From Neoscytalidium dimidiatum (taxonomy: Eukaryota > Ascomycota > Dothideomycetes > Botryosphaeriales > Botryosphaeriaceae), in assembly GCA_037367355.1 (NCBI GenBank), contig CM074698.1:3038001-3102000 (forward strand): 64,000 nt of DNA. Reading direction: 5' to 3'. Positions 52,946 to 64,000 of the stretch are shown here, piece by piece. Every line of letters begins with the position of its first letter. Within the stretch, counting starts at the first letter, position 1. The notes below the pieces were generated by a model. The model did not search any database. It had not been told where the DNA came from and was given only the letters and a program-made list of their open reading frames with translations. Both the position numbers and the translations under genes were made by a program.

Positions 52946-53945
52946 CTAATTGACCACCAATCCCTTCCACCAAGCCATAGCTCCTAGCACAAACACCACG
53001 ACCATCGCATCTGCCACCACCGTCGTGTATATCACACTATACCTCCCCGCCAACCGCACATACCCAGCAAACGGCTCCGGCAGCACCGTCGCCAGCGTCC
53101 CCATGACCCCACCTTGCTGCAGCCTCCCCTTCTCCAAAAAGAACCGCGACGTCTGCAGCACCACCTCCGCCGTCGCAAAGATGTAGAACAGCCGCTTGCC
53201 TATCCCCCCGTCCTCCAGCACCGACTGGCTCCGGCTCAGCTTCGACCCGTCGAACGTCGACGTCAGCGCAATGTACGCCGCCAGCCCGAACGAGAAGACC
53301 GCGTGCACGATCCGCCAGACGTACGCCGAGCTGGTCGCGGCCTGCTCCTGCTGCTGCGCATCCTGCGGCCCACCCGCCGCGGCCCCAGGCATGCCCATCA
53401 TGGCCTGCATCATCTTGAGCATCGGGTCCTCCTGCCCATCGCCGGGCGCCTGTCCGGGCTGCCCGCCCGCGCCGCCCTGCAGCATCTGCTGCATCATCCG
53501 CATCATCGGGTCGTCCGCCGCCGCAGGGCCGTCCGTCCCCGCCGCCGCCGCCGCCGCCGCCGCCCCGCCGAACACCGGCGTCGAGGCGCCCGACGTGCCG
53601 GCCGAGGGCGGCAGGCGCCGCGGCGCGGGCTGGTAGTAGTGCTCGCTGATGTCGACTTCGGGCGGGTCGGCGGTGTCGTTCGTCGTCGGTGCGGGCCGCG
53701 CGGTTGGGGTGGCGGGCTTGGTGGGTGCGGGCCCAGCTGGGGGAAAAAAGAGTTCAGCATGAAGAGAATGGATGGCTTGAGGCGGGAGGAAGAGGCTGAC
53801 CATCTTCGACGGCCGGAGCTGGGCGTCCGCTGAGAGAGGTGATGGCTTCGAGGCGCGAGGCGCCTGTCGCGGCGATTTTGGCCTGTCGCCGCTCGCGGCG
53901 TTCGCGGGCTTTGCGTTGGGCGTCGGACTCTTGGGGGGAGTCCAT
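52946..53945 (-). CDS. GET2: GET complex subunit Get2-like (tail-anchored protein insertion)
   Basis: Two exons: 53945-53801 and 53736-52946, with a 64-nt intron (GTCAGC donor, CCCCAG acceptor); 311 aa. The cytosolic N-terminus has the positively charged Get3-binding motif KARERRERRQAKIAATGASR, then LEAITSLSGR. A disordered Pro/Ala linker with a poly-Ala run encoded by GCC repeats follows. It includes a Met/Gln/Gly-rich helix (MMRMMQQML, GGQPGQAPGDG) and then three predicted membrane helices, including YVWRIVHAVFSFGLAAYIAL and VIYTTVVADAMVVVFVLGAM. Family knowledge: Get1/Get2 is the ER receptor for Get3 carrying tail-anchored proteins. Sequence is weakly conserved in this family, so the call rests on the N-terminal motif, topology and length. 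Confidence 0.8.
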
Positions 53946-54940
53946 GGCGCTGGGTGAGGTATGCAGAGGTGCGGTGTGTGGGTGTGCGGGAGTTGTGGGT
54001 GTTGATTAAGTTCCGCAATGTGGTTGAAAGTCTGAGAGGTCTGGGCGCTACGTCAACTGTCCCCGAATTTCGACGCGACTGGAGCTCTGCGGTAGGGTTT
54101 CCTCATTTGGTTTAGCATAGAAATGCCAATAACTCTACCTATGGAGGTTTCATCCTTCTCAGAAGTTTTCCGTGGGTAGCGGGCTCCCAAGATCAACTAT
54201 GGACATCAAATAAAAGCTTGGAGGTTGTCCATCATCTCGATAATGTGACATACTCGACAGTGAGGTTCACGATAACGCTGGGTGAACATCACAATGTGCT
54301 CGGTTGGAAGAGAAAACAAGACAATCATCGCCATATTAATTACAAGGTTGAAGTACGACGTAGAATATGTTAGTCTATGGCTGCTTGATGTCACGTAGGA
54401 CACAGAACGCTCAATGTTGCAACCTACTACCAACCGACCCGGCCTGGTCCATCAGAGTAAGACGATTTATCTCGTGCTAGAAAACCAAATCCGCCAAACA
54501 TACTAGGCCGACTTGGGTTATCTATTTCAGGTCTCACGCTGGACTTTCTCAAATTTATAGCTCTACCTTTCTCAAGATCTCTTTCTTTAGGGGCAACCGG
54601 TGGAACGCCATCCGAATTCCACTTGGATATCATAATTACCGAAAGTCAGTAAGTCACATAGATTTACCATTCAACTGTACTAACATCATTAAAAGCTCTG
54701 TCCGCTTCGCACATTGCACTTTGGAAATTATAGCTGTTTTGCGCGTCGTGAGGTCTGGTGTTCTTTCACGTCTTCGCCGCCTGAGTGCCGGGCATAGCGC
54801 GGCGACCAATCGCACAAAGGCCGCATCCGTTCCTCGCCTTTTCCCACTGTCAGACAACTTCCATGCTCCTTCCTTTTACATAAGCCAACACTTCCCGTCC
54901 TCTTTACCAGACAATAAGTTTGCAGTCCCGTAATTATATC
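53946..54940. other. Divergent intergenic region with an unproven small ORF
   Basis: The 995-nt spacer carries a 68-codon minus-strand frame with an ATG at 54633 (MISKWNSDGVPPVAPKERDL, ending near 54427). Its composition is protein-like, but there is no exon partner or known domain. The right part serves as promoter for the DUF4396 gene. Confidence 0.35.
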
Positions 54941-55757
54941 ATGTCTACGCGATTGCCCATGTTCCTTCCTCGACTATCGGTGCGCCGGACAAAGAATCTG
55001 CACTTCCTGAACACGTTCGCCTCTAGGAACCTCAACGCTCATTCATCCCACTCAGTGGCGCATTTTCACCACCCAGGATACCTGCATACGGAGCTTTCAT
55101 GTGCCACGCCTCTTGAATTTCGTCGAGTCCAGTACAGATGTTTCTCGAAATCTTCTTCACAAAAACTATTTACATCAAGACGAATGCTTGAATGCCAAAA
55201 TACAAAGTCATGCAGCATGAAGCAAATCATTCATCCACCAAGCTCTCTCGCGTTCTGGACTTCTAAGGCAACCTGGAAGAGATCATCCATCAATACTCTC
55301 CGCTGTTTGGTCGGCTGCACACTTGGTGACTTCTCGGCTCTCTGGTTCCTGCAGTCTTTCTACCCCCATCTCGGGGTCGGAGCGATCATGGCGACATCAA
55401 GTAAGGAATTAAGCTTTATCTACCCGATTGCTACGTCTTTTGCTCACCGCCATCCTTCCTACAGTGGTCGCGGGAGTCACGTCCTCCATGGCCTTGGAGA
55501 CAGTACTCCTGCGAATTGGCCGTGACGGATTGTCGTGGCCTGCAGCAATCAAAACGGCAGCTGGGATGAGCCTGATCTCTATGCTGACCATGGAAATGGC
55601 ACAGAACTTGGTGGACTATCATCTCACTGGCGGCGCGGTGGACCTTGGAGATCCGTGGTTCTGGACTGCAGCGGTCATTTCCGTAGGCGCCGGGTTCTTA
55701 GCACCGTTGCCGTACAACTACGTGAGATTAAGGAAGTATGGAAAATCTTGCCATTGA
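54941..55757 (+). CDS. DUF4396-family membrane protein
   Basis: Two exons: 54941-55400 and 55465-55757, with a 64-nt intron (GTAAGG donor, CTACAG acceptor); 250 aa. The start is the ATG at 54941; the frame extends a few codons upstream only from a TTG. The first 100 residues are rich in Arg, Ser and His, possibly a mitochondrial presequence (MSTRLPMFLPRLSVRRTKNL). The domain itself has helices around INTLRCLVGCTLGDFSALWF, MVAGVTSSMALETVLLRIGR, LSWPAAIKTAAGMSLISMLT and FWTAAVISVGAGFLAPLPYN. Family knowledge: DUF4396 proteins are small integral membrane proteins, common in bacteria and fungi, without an assigned biochemical role. This is the last conserved gene before the AT-rich right arm. Confidence 0.8.
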
Positions 55758-56049
55758 TTTATTGCGGGTTACTGGAATAGAGCGGAGGCTAGTTGTGAGA
55801 CTGATCATTGGCCACCGCAGCTGGCCGCACGTGGATGTAAATACTTGCTACACAATCTTTCTACCACTTCCCAAATGCTGTAAAGAAAAATTGACTTCAC
55901 AATATCACCTCTCACATTTCCTGAACAATCATAAAGGCTGTGGAAGGCTACAATGTAGACCAAGATCTATCTTGAATTTATCAGAGTTGAATCAAGATGC
56001 TCCCATGCACGTCTGCATTTCTTCCAAGCGTCCCGTAACGAGGCGTTCT

Positions 56050-57707
56050 GAGGCTGTGTATCCGGTATAATAATACGCTGTAAGCGAAGACCCCAAGCAG
56101 TGCGGTGAAGCGTAGAGCATCCAGTATTGCATCCAGTATTGCATACCTCCAGTGTAGGTTCCCTGTGCATCAAGACCTGCATCCAGCAATGAGCGGATGG
56201 AGCTCGTTCAACACATGGTCGCTGAACCCCTCCTCCTTATAACGCAATTGTAGTTTACCGGCAAGGTGGCCTTCGCTTTTGGATGCCGCGCAGTATATCG
56301 GGATGGCGTTTGCGATTGATTCCCCAGCCTTGACAATGACAATGTCAACGACAAGTCTCTTCGTTGACAAAGTGCAAGAATATCTCTGGTCAAGTAAGTG
56401 TATATTGTTTACAAGCTTTTTCTTTGCTGAGAAGATATCATTAACACTGCGAGTCCATCGCATCAGCCCCTAGCACGGCTAATGTTTGCAGTTATTCTAC
56501 TGAACTGGACGTACACTAAGATGTTGATGTTGGTGAGAGCCCATAACCTATTCATATCCGGGTCATCGAAGACTCGCTGCGGCAGGCCTGAAGATTCGGC
56601 CGGATATCTACCCATCAAACCCACCGACTTAGCCAACCAACCAAAAGAGAAGAATCAATATACGAAGGTCAGAACCGGCTTACTCAAGCATTGTGAGACA
56701 GGCTTCCACGGCGCTAGCTCCATCGCGAATCTTCCAATACTCTTCGGGAGTTGGAACTTCGCCGCTAAGGTAGGAAGAGTGTTCTTCCTTAGTCATAGAC
56801 AAGTAGTATGCCATGTTATAGAACAGTCTTTTTATCTAGCCTGTCACGTTGTTAGACCAGAGTATCTGGATCAGTAATGCCTTTACCTTTCACTTACCAA
56901 TGCTGTAGACATCTCAGACTGCATTACCGATCACAGCAAAACTCTGAGTAATGTGACTGTAGCCATTTCCTGTAAGGGAGCGGCTATCATCCACACCTGC
57001 CGTCGTTTTAACACTAGAACCCTGAGATAGCCCGAGACTCTGGTGAACAAACTGAACAATCTCAGTACCATATTGATTTGAGGTGTCATATTCGTCGACC
57101 ATGGTCCTGCTTTCCATGTCAAGCTCTGAGAATTGAATTAAGTGCTTCGTCGGCAGAGGACGAAATGTTTCGAAAATTCAGAGCAGACTTGCCACCATCT
57201 ACCACGAATGTCTTTTCAGTCAAAGAGAGCCAGCGCCTGTCAGTGTGTAGTCAGAAATCAGCATACCCATAAATTCAGAAATGCTATGATCTTGAGGGCT
57301 CATATTTTGAAAGCAGAGACAACACTGCACCCAATAGCGCAATGTCCGCCACTTTGAATCCTCTTCGTTGCTTGTCCGAAGGATGGTAATGTATGATCGC
57401 TCGAATATCAGCCAAATCAAACTGAGAGCGGGGCCACATAGCCATTATAAGCAGCTTCTATTTGGTGGAACAAGCGGGGGATCTCATAAGCGCGCACTCA
57501 CCATTCAACCCACTCATCCATTTTCTTTCTCAAACGCTCATAACCCGGATTGACACCAGCAGGCCAGTTCTGGTAATACCTCCACAAGTCGGGTAACTTG
57601 ATAGTCTGTCCACGAAGAGAATTCATAAGCTCTTCCCTACGCCATTTATGGAGTTTAACCTTGGATGAAGCGATGTTGTAGGTAAGAGTATCTTCGGTCA
57701 AATGCAT
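56050..57707 (-). pseudogene. Class I terpene synthase, broken copy
   Basis: Islands of a fungal class I terpene synthase appear in order on the minus strand. The N-terminus from ATG 57707 or 57626 has GQTIKLPDLWRYYQNWPAGV, NPGYERLRKKMDEW. Near 57330 lies RRGFKVADIALLGAV, and near 57090 an aspartate-rich VDEYDTSNQYGTEIVQFVHQ. MAYYLSMTKEEHSSYLSGEV, PTPEEYWKIRDGASAVEACL runs from 56814 to about 56684. A clean splice leads to FDDPDMNRLWALTNINIL and, after another, VNDIFSAKKKL (56413-56445), the NSE Mg-binding triad in which the final Glu is Lys. The C-terminal part is hard to trace. The frame contains TGA at 56914-56916, TAG at 56836-56838, and TAG/TGA at 57284-57286 and 57275-57277. Such enzymes cyclise farnesyl or related diphosphates; this copy is probably inactive. 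Confidence 0.72.
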
Positions 57708-58060
57708 TTCTAGTATACTGGGAGAAGAAAGTCCGAACAGAAGATTGAGGGAGATATTTGATCTAAGGACAGAGGAAGCAGTCCTGTTTCCGGCTGCCTT
57801 ACCAGACATATGATCTTGATCGGTGCATATCATGAAGATACTTTCCAGCCATTGATCATCTGAAAATTGCATGTACAAAATCCTATTTGCTCTCTTCTTA
57901 AGTCTTCTAGTAATGCGCTCTGGGCTGCATAATTCCTCTAGTGCGACTCAAGCCTGTTGTGGCCGACGATCCTCCGTATGAGGTTCATGGGCTGCGTTGT
58001 AGAATATAGCTGGTCCACGCTCATTGCGGCACAGCATGATCCCTCTGATTAAAAGTCAGC
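57708..58060 (-). pseudogene. Coding relic upstream of the terpene synthase, unidentified
   Basis: Reading the minus strand downward from about 58060, one frame gives a protein-like stretch (IMLCRNERGPAIFYNAAHEP). It crosses an in-frame TGA near 57954 and continues VALEELCSPERITRRLKKRA then MQFSDDQWLESIFMICTDQD. The continuity of sense across one stop suggests a decayed gene. I do not recognise the family, and part of this frame may be fortuitous or belong to the 5' side of the terpene synthase. Confidence 0.25.
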
Positions 58061-61000
58061 GAGAATGGGGGATAATCACTTTCAATCTGTACCAAGCGGT
58101 GTAAAACTCAGCAATTGATGTCATCGACGATTCTACTCAACACAGCACAACTTTAGAGTCTTTGCGCCTTCAACAAAGCTGGCGAAATAGATGGTCGCGG
58201 TTTATGGAAAGTGATGTCCTGCATAGATATGTATTTGATGCCTAGAACTCATAGTTATCATTTAATCCATGGCTCGTTGAGATTATATCCTCTCTTGCTG
58301 TACTGGCAGCGAGCACCTTATTTACAAGACCTCAGTTTAAAGTCAACATCACTTAATTAAACCGAGGGAAAGGTTTCAAAGTATCAGCAAACACGCATGT
58401 TACTAATACGGCCCTCTATCCAACTTTATAAATCCTGTGCATTCATTAGGCAGACATGAGTTTTAAACCAACAAAACTCGATATAAATGCACCATGTTCA
58501 ATTCCTCTAAGTGACTAAAGGAGCGAGATTCTCAACTATGCCAAAAGTGATCAGGTTGAACTATGGCGGTAGATGAATACCTTCTGGATTGGTACCTATG
58601 CTCCCTTTTTGTGTTTGATGCAAGACACAATGTACCTAGCAATCGCAACTAGAAGCTCCTATTCTCCCGAGATACGGTGGAAACAAACGAGGGAAAGTTA
58701 TTCCCGCAATACCGCGCTCTTGGCGGGATCGGATTCGCTGGCTATAGAAGTCTGTCGCAAAGAGTAAATCTTATAATAATTCTTGCTTATCGAGAAACAG
58801 GGCATAAGAGGCTGTTCTATAAATGACGTAAAAGATGGGCGTTTCGTCCTTCTATTCCACCTTGATAGAAATACAATGTTTACGAACTTGCTGTAATTCT
58901 AGGAACAAGATTTGACGAGTAAATCATACCTTTTGAGCGTCTTTTGAAAACTACTTCGTGGGAAAGAGTGCGTGAGACTTGGAAACTGAAGCCTGTAAAT
59001 ACTTCGTAAATTATGTACCCCCAAGAGTCTAGATTATTGAGCTCTCTATGGCTGACTGACTATATTCGTTATGTAGCTGCAGCATACGGTGACTTCCTTC
59101 CGCTCAACGGGTCAACTGTGTATAGAATCTGTCGACATTATTCAACTACGCTTAAGGAGGATAGCTAATATTATTGGTAGCAACTAACCAAGGTACGGGA
59201 AAACTGTGAGGATGAGTAAATTTAAAGTTTTGAAACGCTATGCAGGCATAAACTGATATTGGTGTGGTCAGTTTCATGAAACATTAAGGCACAAACGGGA
59301 TTATCAGTTCTACAGTCAGTTAAGTTGATATCCAACGTGTCGCAAAAGTTTCCCCGCCAGAACTGGGGCTTTCTTCACCAGCTTGAGCCACGAAATGGCC
59401 TGGTATTGGTAGCAACAGCGTACAGGCTTGCGTATGACCTGAAGTGCATCTGATGCGGCGCCACAGTTTGCCTGGTGTTTCGCAAACGTGACGCAGAGTG
59501 TGAGGTAGCTGTAGAAGTTGGAATATATCAAGCACGTCATGGATTTAAGGTCGAATTGGTGTTGGAAGTCGATTCCCACCTATGTACTTGAGATGAAATA
59601 AACGGGATATTTCATTAGCAGAATTTTAAATCGCAGCTAAATAATGAGGTAACAGAGTGAGCTAATGAGACAGGCCGTGAGAGGGGCTCTGTGGGGCCTA
59701 TCTACTCCCTCCTTGACCATTGCGCTTATTGAACGGCGAAAGCACAGCGAGCTCTTAACTATCCTAACGAAGCGAGTCTGTATATCTTCTTAATCAACAA
59801 CTTCACGTCTATGCTTTCAATATACAGTGATAAGCAGAATTTGAATAGACACTGCTACTTTAATCTATCTCTTTTTTCGAATCTGCTCTTGAAATAGGCT
59901 TAATCACGAGCTGGAAAATCTTATTGAAGTTAATTTGAAGACTTGAACAGATGAACTTTGCAGTGCGGGCTAATGTGCTTCAGGGAAACTGGGGTGGAGG
60001 AAAGTTTGTCATCCTACTCTTTTTCTTTAAAAAATAAAAAGAAAGAAAAGTATATAAAAAAAACTTCCCCTTATTACAACCCCATGATCAGAACAACCGC
60101 AAAAGATCTGCTTGATTTAAACATCTTGGAGGTTTATTATGTAGATTTGAATATTGTTAAACCGGTGCTTATTTATACTTTGTGCTGGGAACGCCGGTGC
60201 CTCTTTAAGCTTTGATGCGGTCTGACTCTTTCCTACATCTTATGATAGATTAACATCATAACCCACACCATTGGTGTTATTTGTTACACTACAATTTCCG
60301 TTGGTTTTACGAGTCCCACTAGTCCAAGTATACCTAAAAGTAGAATCACCTCTGATGAACTGTGCCTATAAGGCTATGAGCCCGTACAGCGAGAGAGCAT
60401 TTATTTTCGCATGCTTTGTGAAGCATTTTTCGCAACCTTACTATCCTGAGACTTCTTGAGGCTCTGTATATACTAATCTATCTTGATTCTCTAGGATCTT
60501 CCTTTACTATTGTTGAAGCTCTTAGGAGATGCTTCCGCTCTTGTTGCCTCTAAACAGCTTTTACCTGTGTTCTATGGCTCAGAGTGTTCACGAAGTATGT
60601 ATGATCCCTGGAGCATCCGGGAAATACTGGATGAAGGTGGTTGACATGTAGAAGTGTCAGAACCCGCGAGCGCCGGGTAAGGATTTGTCAGCTCTGTTAC
60701 ACAAAATGCAAGCAAGAGGGGCGCTTGTTCGCGTCTGCGCCACCTCTCCATGTCGACTTTTCTACCTCTTGCTATCACATGATGATGCACAAACGGCGAA
60801 TTAGATCGAGATCTAGGAACATGCAATTTATTTATTTGACAATCTGGCTCGCAAACCACTCTAAGTGCGAACATGCGGGTTCGCCAGTAAGTTTTACGGA
60901 CGCGGGCTCTTTTCAGAGGGTCAGTTGGGGAACTCTTTTAAACTCACAGCAGTCATCCTCAATACCTCCACGAGTTTGTTGTTTAGCCAGTGTGGAACAA

Positions 61001-61283
61001 GGGACGGTACATGCTCAAGGCCGATGGAATTACCTCATACGGCTACGCCACCCGAGATGTAATTAGTAAGAACCGTGTGAAATATGCAAGCCACTCGGCC
61101 TTCGGAAGTGAATGATAACTAAATCCGCTTCCAGTCCCCGAGGGTTTATGAGACTGGGATATCCGATGCCCGCAGCAGCGAATGGTAAAGCAGTCATTTC
61201 CCCTGCTGCTCTCTAGCCTCTTTGCTCCCGGTCGTCAGGGACCTGATCAACATTATTGCCAACAGTGCCAGGAACGATCAGCC
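58061..61283. other. AT-rich, gene-poor stretch
   Basis: These 3.2 kb have frequent stops in all frames. The longest protein-like frames are short, such as the minus-strand frame 59579-59316 with PVRCCYQYQAISWLKLVKKA, and resemble nothing I can name. Homopolymer and A/T-rich tracts are common (for example about 60028-60062). The composition contrasts with 0-56 kb and fits a degenerate or point-mutated compartment. No tRNA, telomere repeat or intact transposon is seen. Confidence 0.5.
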
Positions 61284-63170
61284 ATGACAACGCTTAGTTT
61301 CTCCACCGTGCCTCTGGCAGTACTTGGTCTGTTGATAAGCTTCTTCTTCTCGAGATCACTGTACAGAGCCGCATTTGACCCACTGCGGTCACTCCCGGGA
61401 CCCCGGTTGGCAAGATTCACTCGACTGTGGAAGTTGTATAGCTACTGGCATGGCGATTTTCACAAGAGGAACATCGAACTGCACCAGAAGTATGGTGAGT
61501 TAGCAAAGCTTCTTGCACTTTGTCGCATTGTGACTGACAGATGGGCATTCAGGACCCATCGTTCGCATCGCGCCGGGGGAATACTCGATCAGCGATCCCG
61601 CAGCCATTAAACCGATTTACGGCCACGGCACCGCGTTCACCAAAAGCCCGTACTACGATGCCACGCGCAATCCAGATGCGCCCGTTGCGGATCTGTTTTC
61701 GGAGCGTGATCCCAAGGTTCACGCAGCATTCCGTAGAAAGGTTGCAGGCTTGTATTCGATGACGTCGATGCTCAAGATCGATGACTCTATGCAGGAGTGC
61801 ATTGAAGTTCTTTTGAAAAGATTCGGGGAGTTTTCGAGGTGAGTTTCGACACGTGCATCCACGTGAGATGGTTCAAGATGAATCCAATCAAGCAAGGAGA
61901 GTTCTGAAGTAGTTGCTTAGCACCGGCGAGGCCGTCGACCTGCAAAAATGGCTGCAATGCTACACCTTCGACGTCATGGGGGCCGTGACCATCGCCAAGC
62001 GCTTCGGCTTCCTCGACGCGGGCGAGGACCAGTTCGATCTGCTGCACTCGTCGCACGCGTCGCTGATCTACCTCACACACGTCGGCATCTACCCGGAGCT
62101 GCACCGCACGCTGTTCGCGCTGGTGAAGCGGCTGGGCAAGAACGGTATGAAGGGGCTCTTCGATGCGTCGGCGGGACAGATCGAGGCGGGCAAGCAGGGC
62201 AAGCTGCCCGGTGACCGCGACGGCTTCCTCGCACGCATGCTTCGCCTGCATGAGGCCGATCCGGCGAACTTCTCATACATTGACATGCTGATTATCTGTG
62301 CGACCAATGTTGCGGCGGGGAGTGATTCGACAAGCATTGCGTTGACGGCGATTTTGTGGTATTTGATCAAGAACCCATCGGCAATGGAAAAGGTGCGTTT
62401 GTCACGGCTGTTTTTCACCCCCTCTTGATCTGCTTATCTACATTTGACGGATTCAATGAAAAAAAAAAAAAAATCACTCGCTGATCACGTATGTATGGCA
62501 ACAAGGTTCGTCAGGAGATCAGAGAGAAGACGTTGGCTGGAGAAATCTCGCCGTCGGAACGTATCCCATATCTGAAAGGCCAGAGCATGCCGTACTTGCA
62601 GGCCTGCATTCAAGAGGGGATGAGACTCCATCCACCAGCCGGTATTCCACTCCCAAGGAGCGTTCCGAAAGGCGGCGCCGAAGTGTGCGGTGTCTATTTC
62701 CCTGAGAAGGTAAGGAGAAGGCCATTTTACATGCTACATCAACTCGAAATTGCAGGGAGCTAATTTAATTTGATGTGAAAGACTGTCTTGGGTATGAATC
62801 CATGGGTGGCACATCTGAACAAAGACGTCTTCGGGGAAGATGCAGAAGTGTTCCGTCCCGAGCGGTGGCTCGGGGACAAGGAACAAGTCTCTCACATGGA
62901 AAAGCATCTCCTCACGGTACGTTGTCGACCATATCTCAAGTCTATAGACTACCTGTCGTACTGACATACCGGTCTTTACAGTTTGGAGCTGGTGCTCGCG
63001 GCTGCTTGGGAAAGAATATCGGCATGATCGAACTATCCACATTAATTCCGGACTTGGTCCGTAACTTTGACTTTGAGCTAGTGGAGAAAGACGCGGGCCT
63101 GCAGACGCGGAACATTTTCTTTGTCAAACAGGAGAATCTCCTTGTCCATATCACCAGACGAGAGCTGTAG
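61284..63170 (+). CDS. Cytochrome P450 monooxygenase (microsomal, fungal CYP, pisatin-demethylase-like)
   Basis: Six exons: 61284-61494, 61553-61838, 61921-62392, 62506-62709, 62782-62916 and 62982-63170; 498 aa. All phases agree. The N-terminal anchor is VPLAVLGLLISFFFSRSLYR, followed by the hinge LRSLPGPRLARFTRLWKLY. The I-helix oxygen-activation motif is AGSDSTS, the K-helix ExxR is EGMRLHP, the PERF-like motif is FRPERWLG, and the haem loop is FGAGARGCLGKNI with the ligand Cys. Early sequence (GPIVRIAPGEYSISDPAAIK) is like CYP57/pisatin-demethylase-type enzymes. It would hydroxylate a small hydrophobic substrate at the ER with a P450 reductase. The frame is intact although the surroundings are decayed; the acceptors CAAG and GAAAG are weak. 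It lies 3.6 kb from the terpene synthase relic. Confidence 0.9.
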
Positions 63171-64000
63171 CTGCATTGATTATCAATTTCGAGTCCAAGT
63201 TCGGCCGTGATTACTTTAGTATTTTCACGTTGTACACATCTATATAAATAATTCAATGCATTATATATTAGCTGTGTGATACTTTGTAATCTCAACAGTC
63301 CATGTGCACTGGTTCCAAAGGTACAGGATTGGAGCTGTGGAGCATTATCCGCAAGTAGTAATACACGTCAAGGTGCGAGATAGTTGTCCGCATCGCTTCA
63401 TCAACGCGGCAGATACCGTACAAACGCAATTCCAAATCATCACTGCATGACTCTTATCATTCTATGTGGTAGGAGCAAAACCATTCCGCTCACATCCGCA
63501 GCAAATGTCTCACCTTATCGAGACATCGCCACCGTAGTGATGCCAACAGGGCAAGCACAGGGCTGTCTGATAAGAAGTGATCAACGATAATGAGGGTCTT
63601 CGAACTCCTCCTAACCGTGCATTAGCATCCCGTCTCGGTGAAGGGAATACGTAACCAATCTCAGCCAGCTCGGCAAAGGATGCCTCCTCGGCTCTCGGTA
63701 TGATGAGAGCGCGGCACGGAGTGGGAATCAAATCCTACGGTGCATCTCGATGACCGATTCGGAGTTCCGCAGCAGCAGCAGCAGCAGCAGCAGCCTCTCG
63801 TGCTGCACAAACACCGGCCGATCTCTTTCGGCCGATCCGCTCCACGACAAGCTCTCGGAACGGAGAGAGGGGAAGCAGTGAAACATGGCGGCACACGGTA
63901 ACGGAAACGATCCCGTCCTGCGTGTCTGTCTGTGGGCGGAGCGGGAGGGAATCCTACTGCCGCCGGCCTTTGAGCTCTCGTACAACGACAGATCGCTTAT
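63171..64000. other. Right-edge intergenic sequence
   Basis: The final 830 nt hold the P450 3' region and then a GC-richer part with a CAG tract. No gene is supportable before the window ends. Confidence 0.4.
63770..63793 (+). repeat. (CAG)8 trinucleotide repeat
   Basis: Eight uninterrupted CAG units. On the minus strand they read as a poly-Leu run within a fortuitous frame that has no ATG before the run and no family features. Confidence 0.85.

Noticed and set aside
63728..63985. Minus-strand frame with poly-Leu
   Set aside because: The Leu run is the CAG repeat read in reverse, the frame begins with TTG, and no family features exist.
1..64000. CRISPR arrays, insertion sequences, rRNA or telomere repeats
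   Set aside because: No regularly spaced direct repeats, transposase motifs, rRNA cores or TTAGGG arrays were seen; the spliced genes show a eukaryotic nuclear contig.

Overview
This is a filamentous ascomycete nuclear contig, almost certainly Pezizomycotina and plausibly Dothideomycetes. Genes are compact, with short introns (about 47-230 nt) showing GTRNGT donors, CTAAC/CTRAY branch points and YAG acceptors. Coding regions are GC-rich, and family-level similarity is fungal throughout (Get2, Snu66, Mnn11, Ayr1, Sif2/TBL1-like). There is no bacterial operon structure, CRISPR array, rRNA or convincing tRNA. Class-level placement is inference.

Layout. 0-21 kb is conserved housekeeping territory: the 5' end of an unidentified acidic protein (minus strand, cut by the window edge), a Utp12-domain ribosome-biogenesis protein, three fungal unknowns and a RING-finger protein, DPH1 (diphthamide synthesis), mitochondrial HMG-CoA lyase, a TMEM115-like membrane protein and a LisH-WD40 Sif2/TBL1-like protein. 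22-27 kb is more accessory: a Baeyer-Villiger monooxygenase next to a small NTF2/SnoaL-like protein, then a repeat-bounded segment and a small membrane protein. 27-37 kb holds phosphomannose isomerase, the mannosyltransferase MNN11 (both in mannose/mannan supply), a coiled-coil protein, two short-chain dehydrogenases (one Ayr1-like) and an O6-alkylguanine-DNA alkyltransferase with a long N-terminal extension. 37.7-42.2 kb has a phenylalanine/histidine ammonia-lyase, a C2H2 zinc-finger protein and a tiny secreted cysteine-rich protein. 43-56 kb returns to housekeeping: SNU66, mitochondrial bL28m, peptidyl-tRNA hydrolase 2, a type I membrane glycoprotein, a thioredoxin-like ER membrane protein, a mitochondrial L51/S25/CI-B8-domain ribosomal protein, GET2 and a DUF4396 protein.

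56-64 kb is different: AT-rich, gene-poor, with a broken terpene synthase and one apparently intact cytochrome P450. The terpene synthase keeps its family motifs, but its frame carries stop codons that C-to-T changes could explain. I read this end as a decayed terpenoid biosynthetic locus in a degenerating compartment.

Points most worth a second look: (1) the terpene synthase relic plus orphan P450; (2) a likely 3-nt microexon in the mitochondrial ribosomal protein gene; (3) two introns, in the ammonia-lyase and in HMG-CoA lyase, that are multiples of three and stop-free, so retention would insert residues in frame (for the lyase, beside the catalytic Tyr loop); (4) the BVMO/NTF2-like pair; (5) a pair of direct repeats whose palindromic core is conserved through compensating changes. 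I did not find a wholly new system that I could defend.
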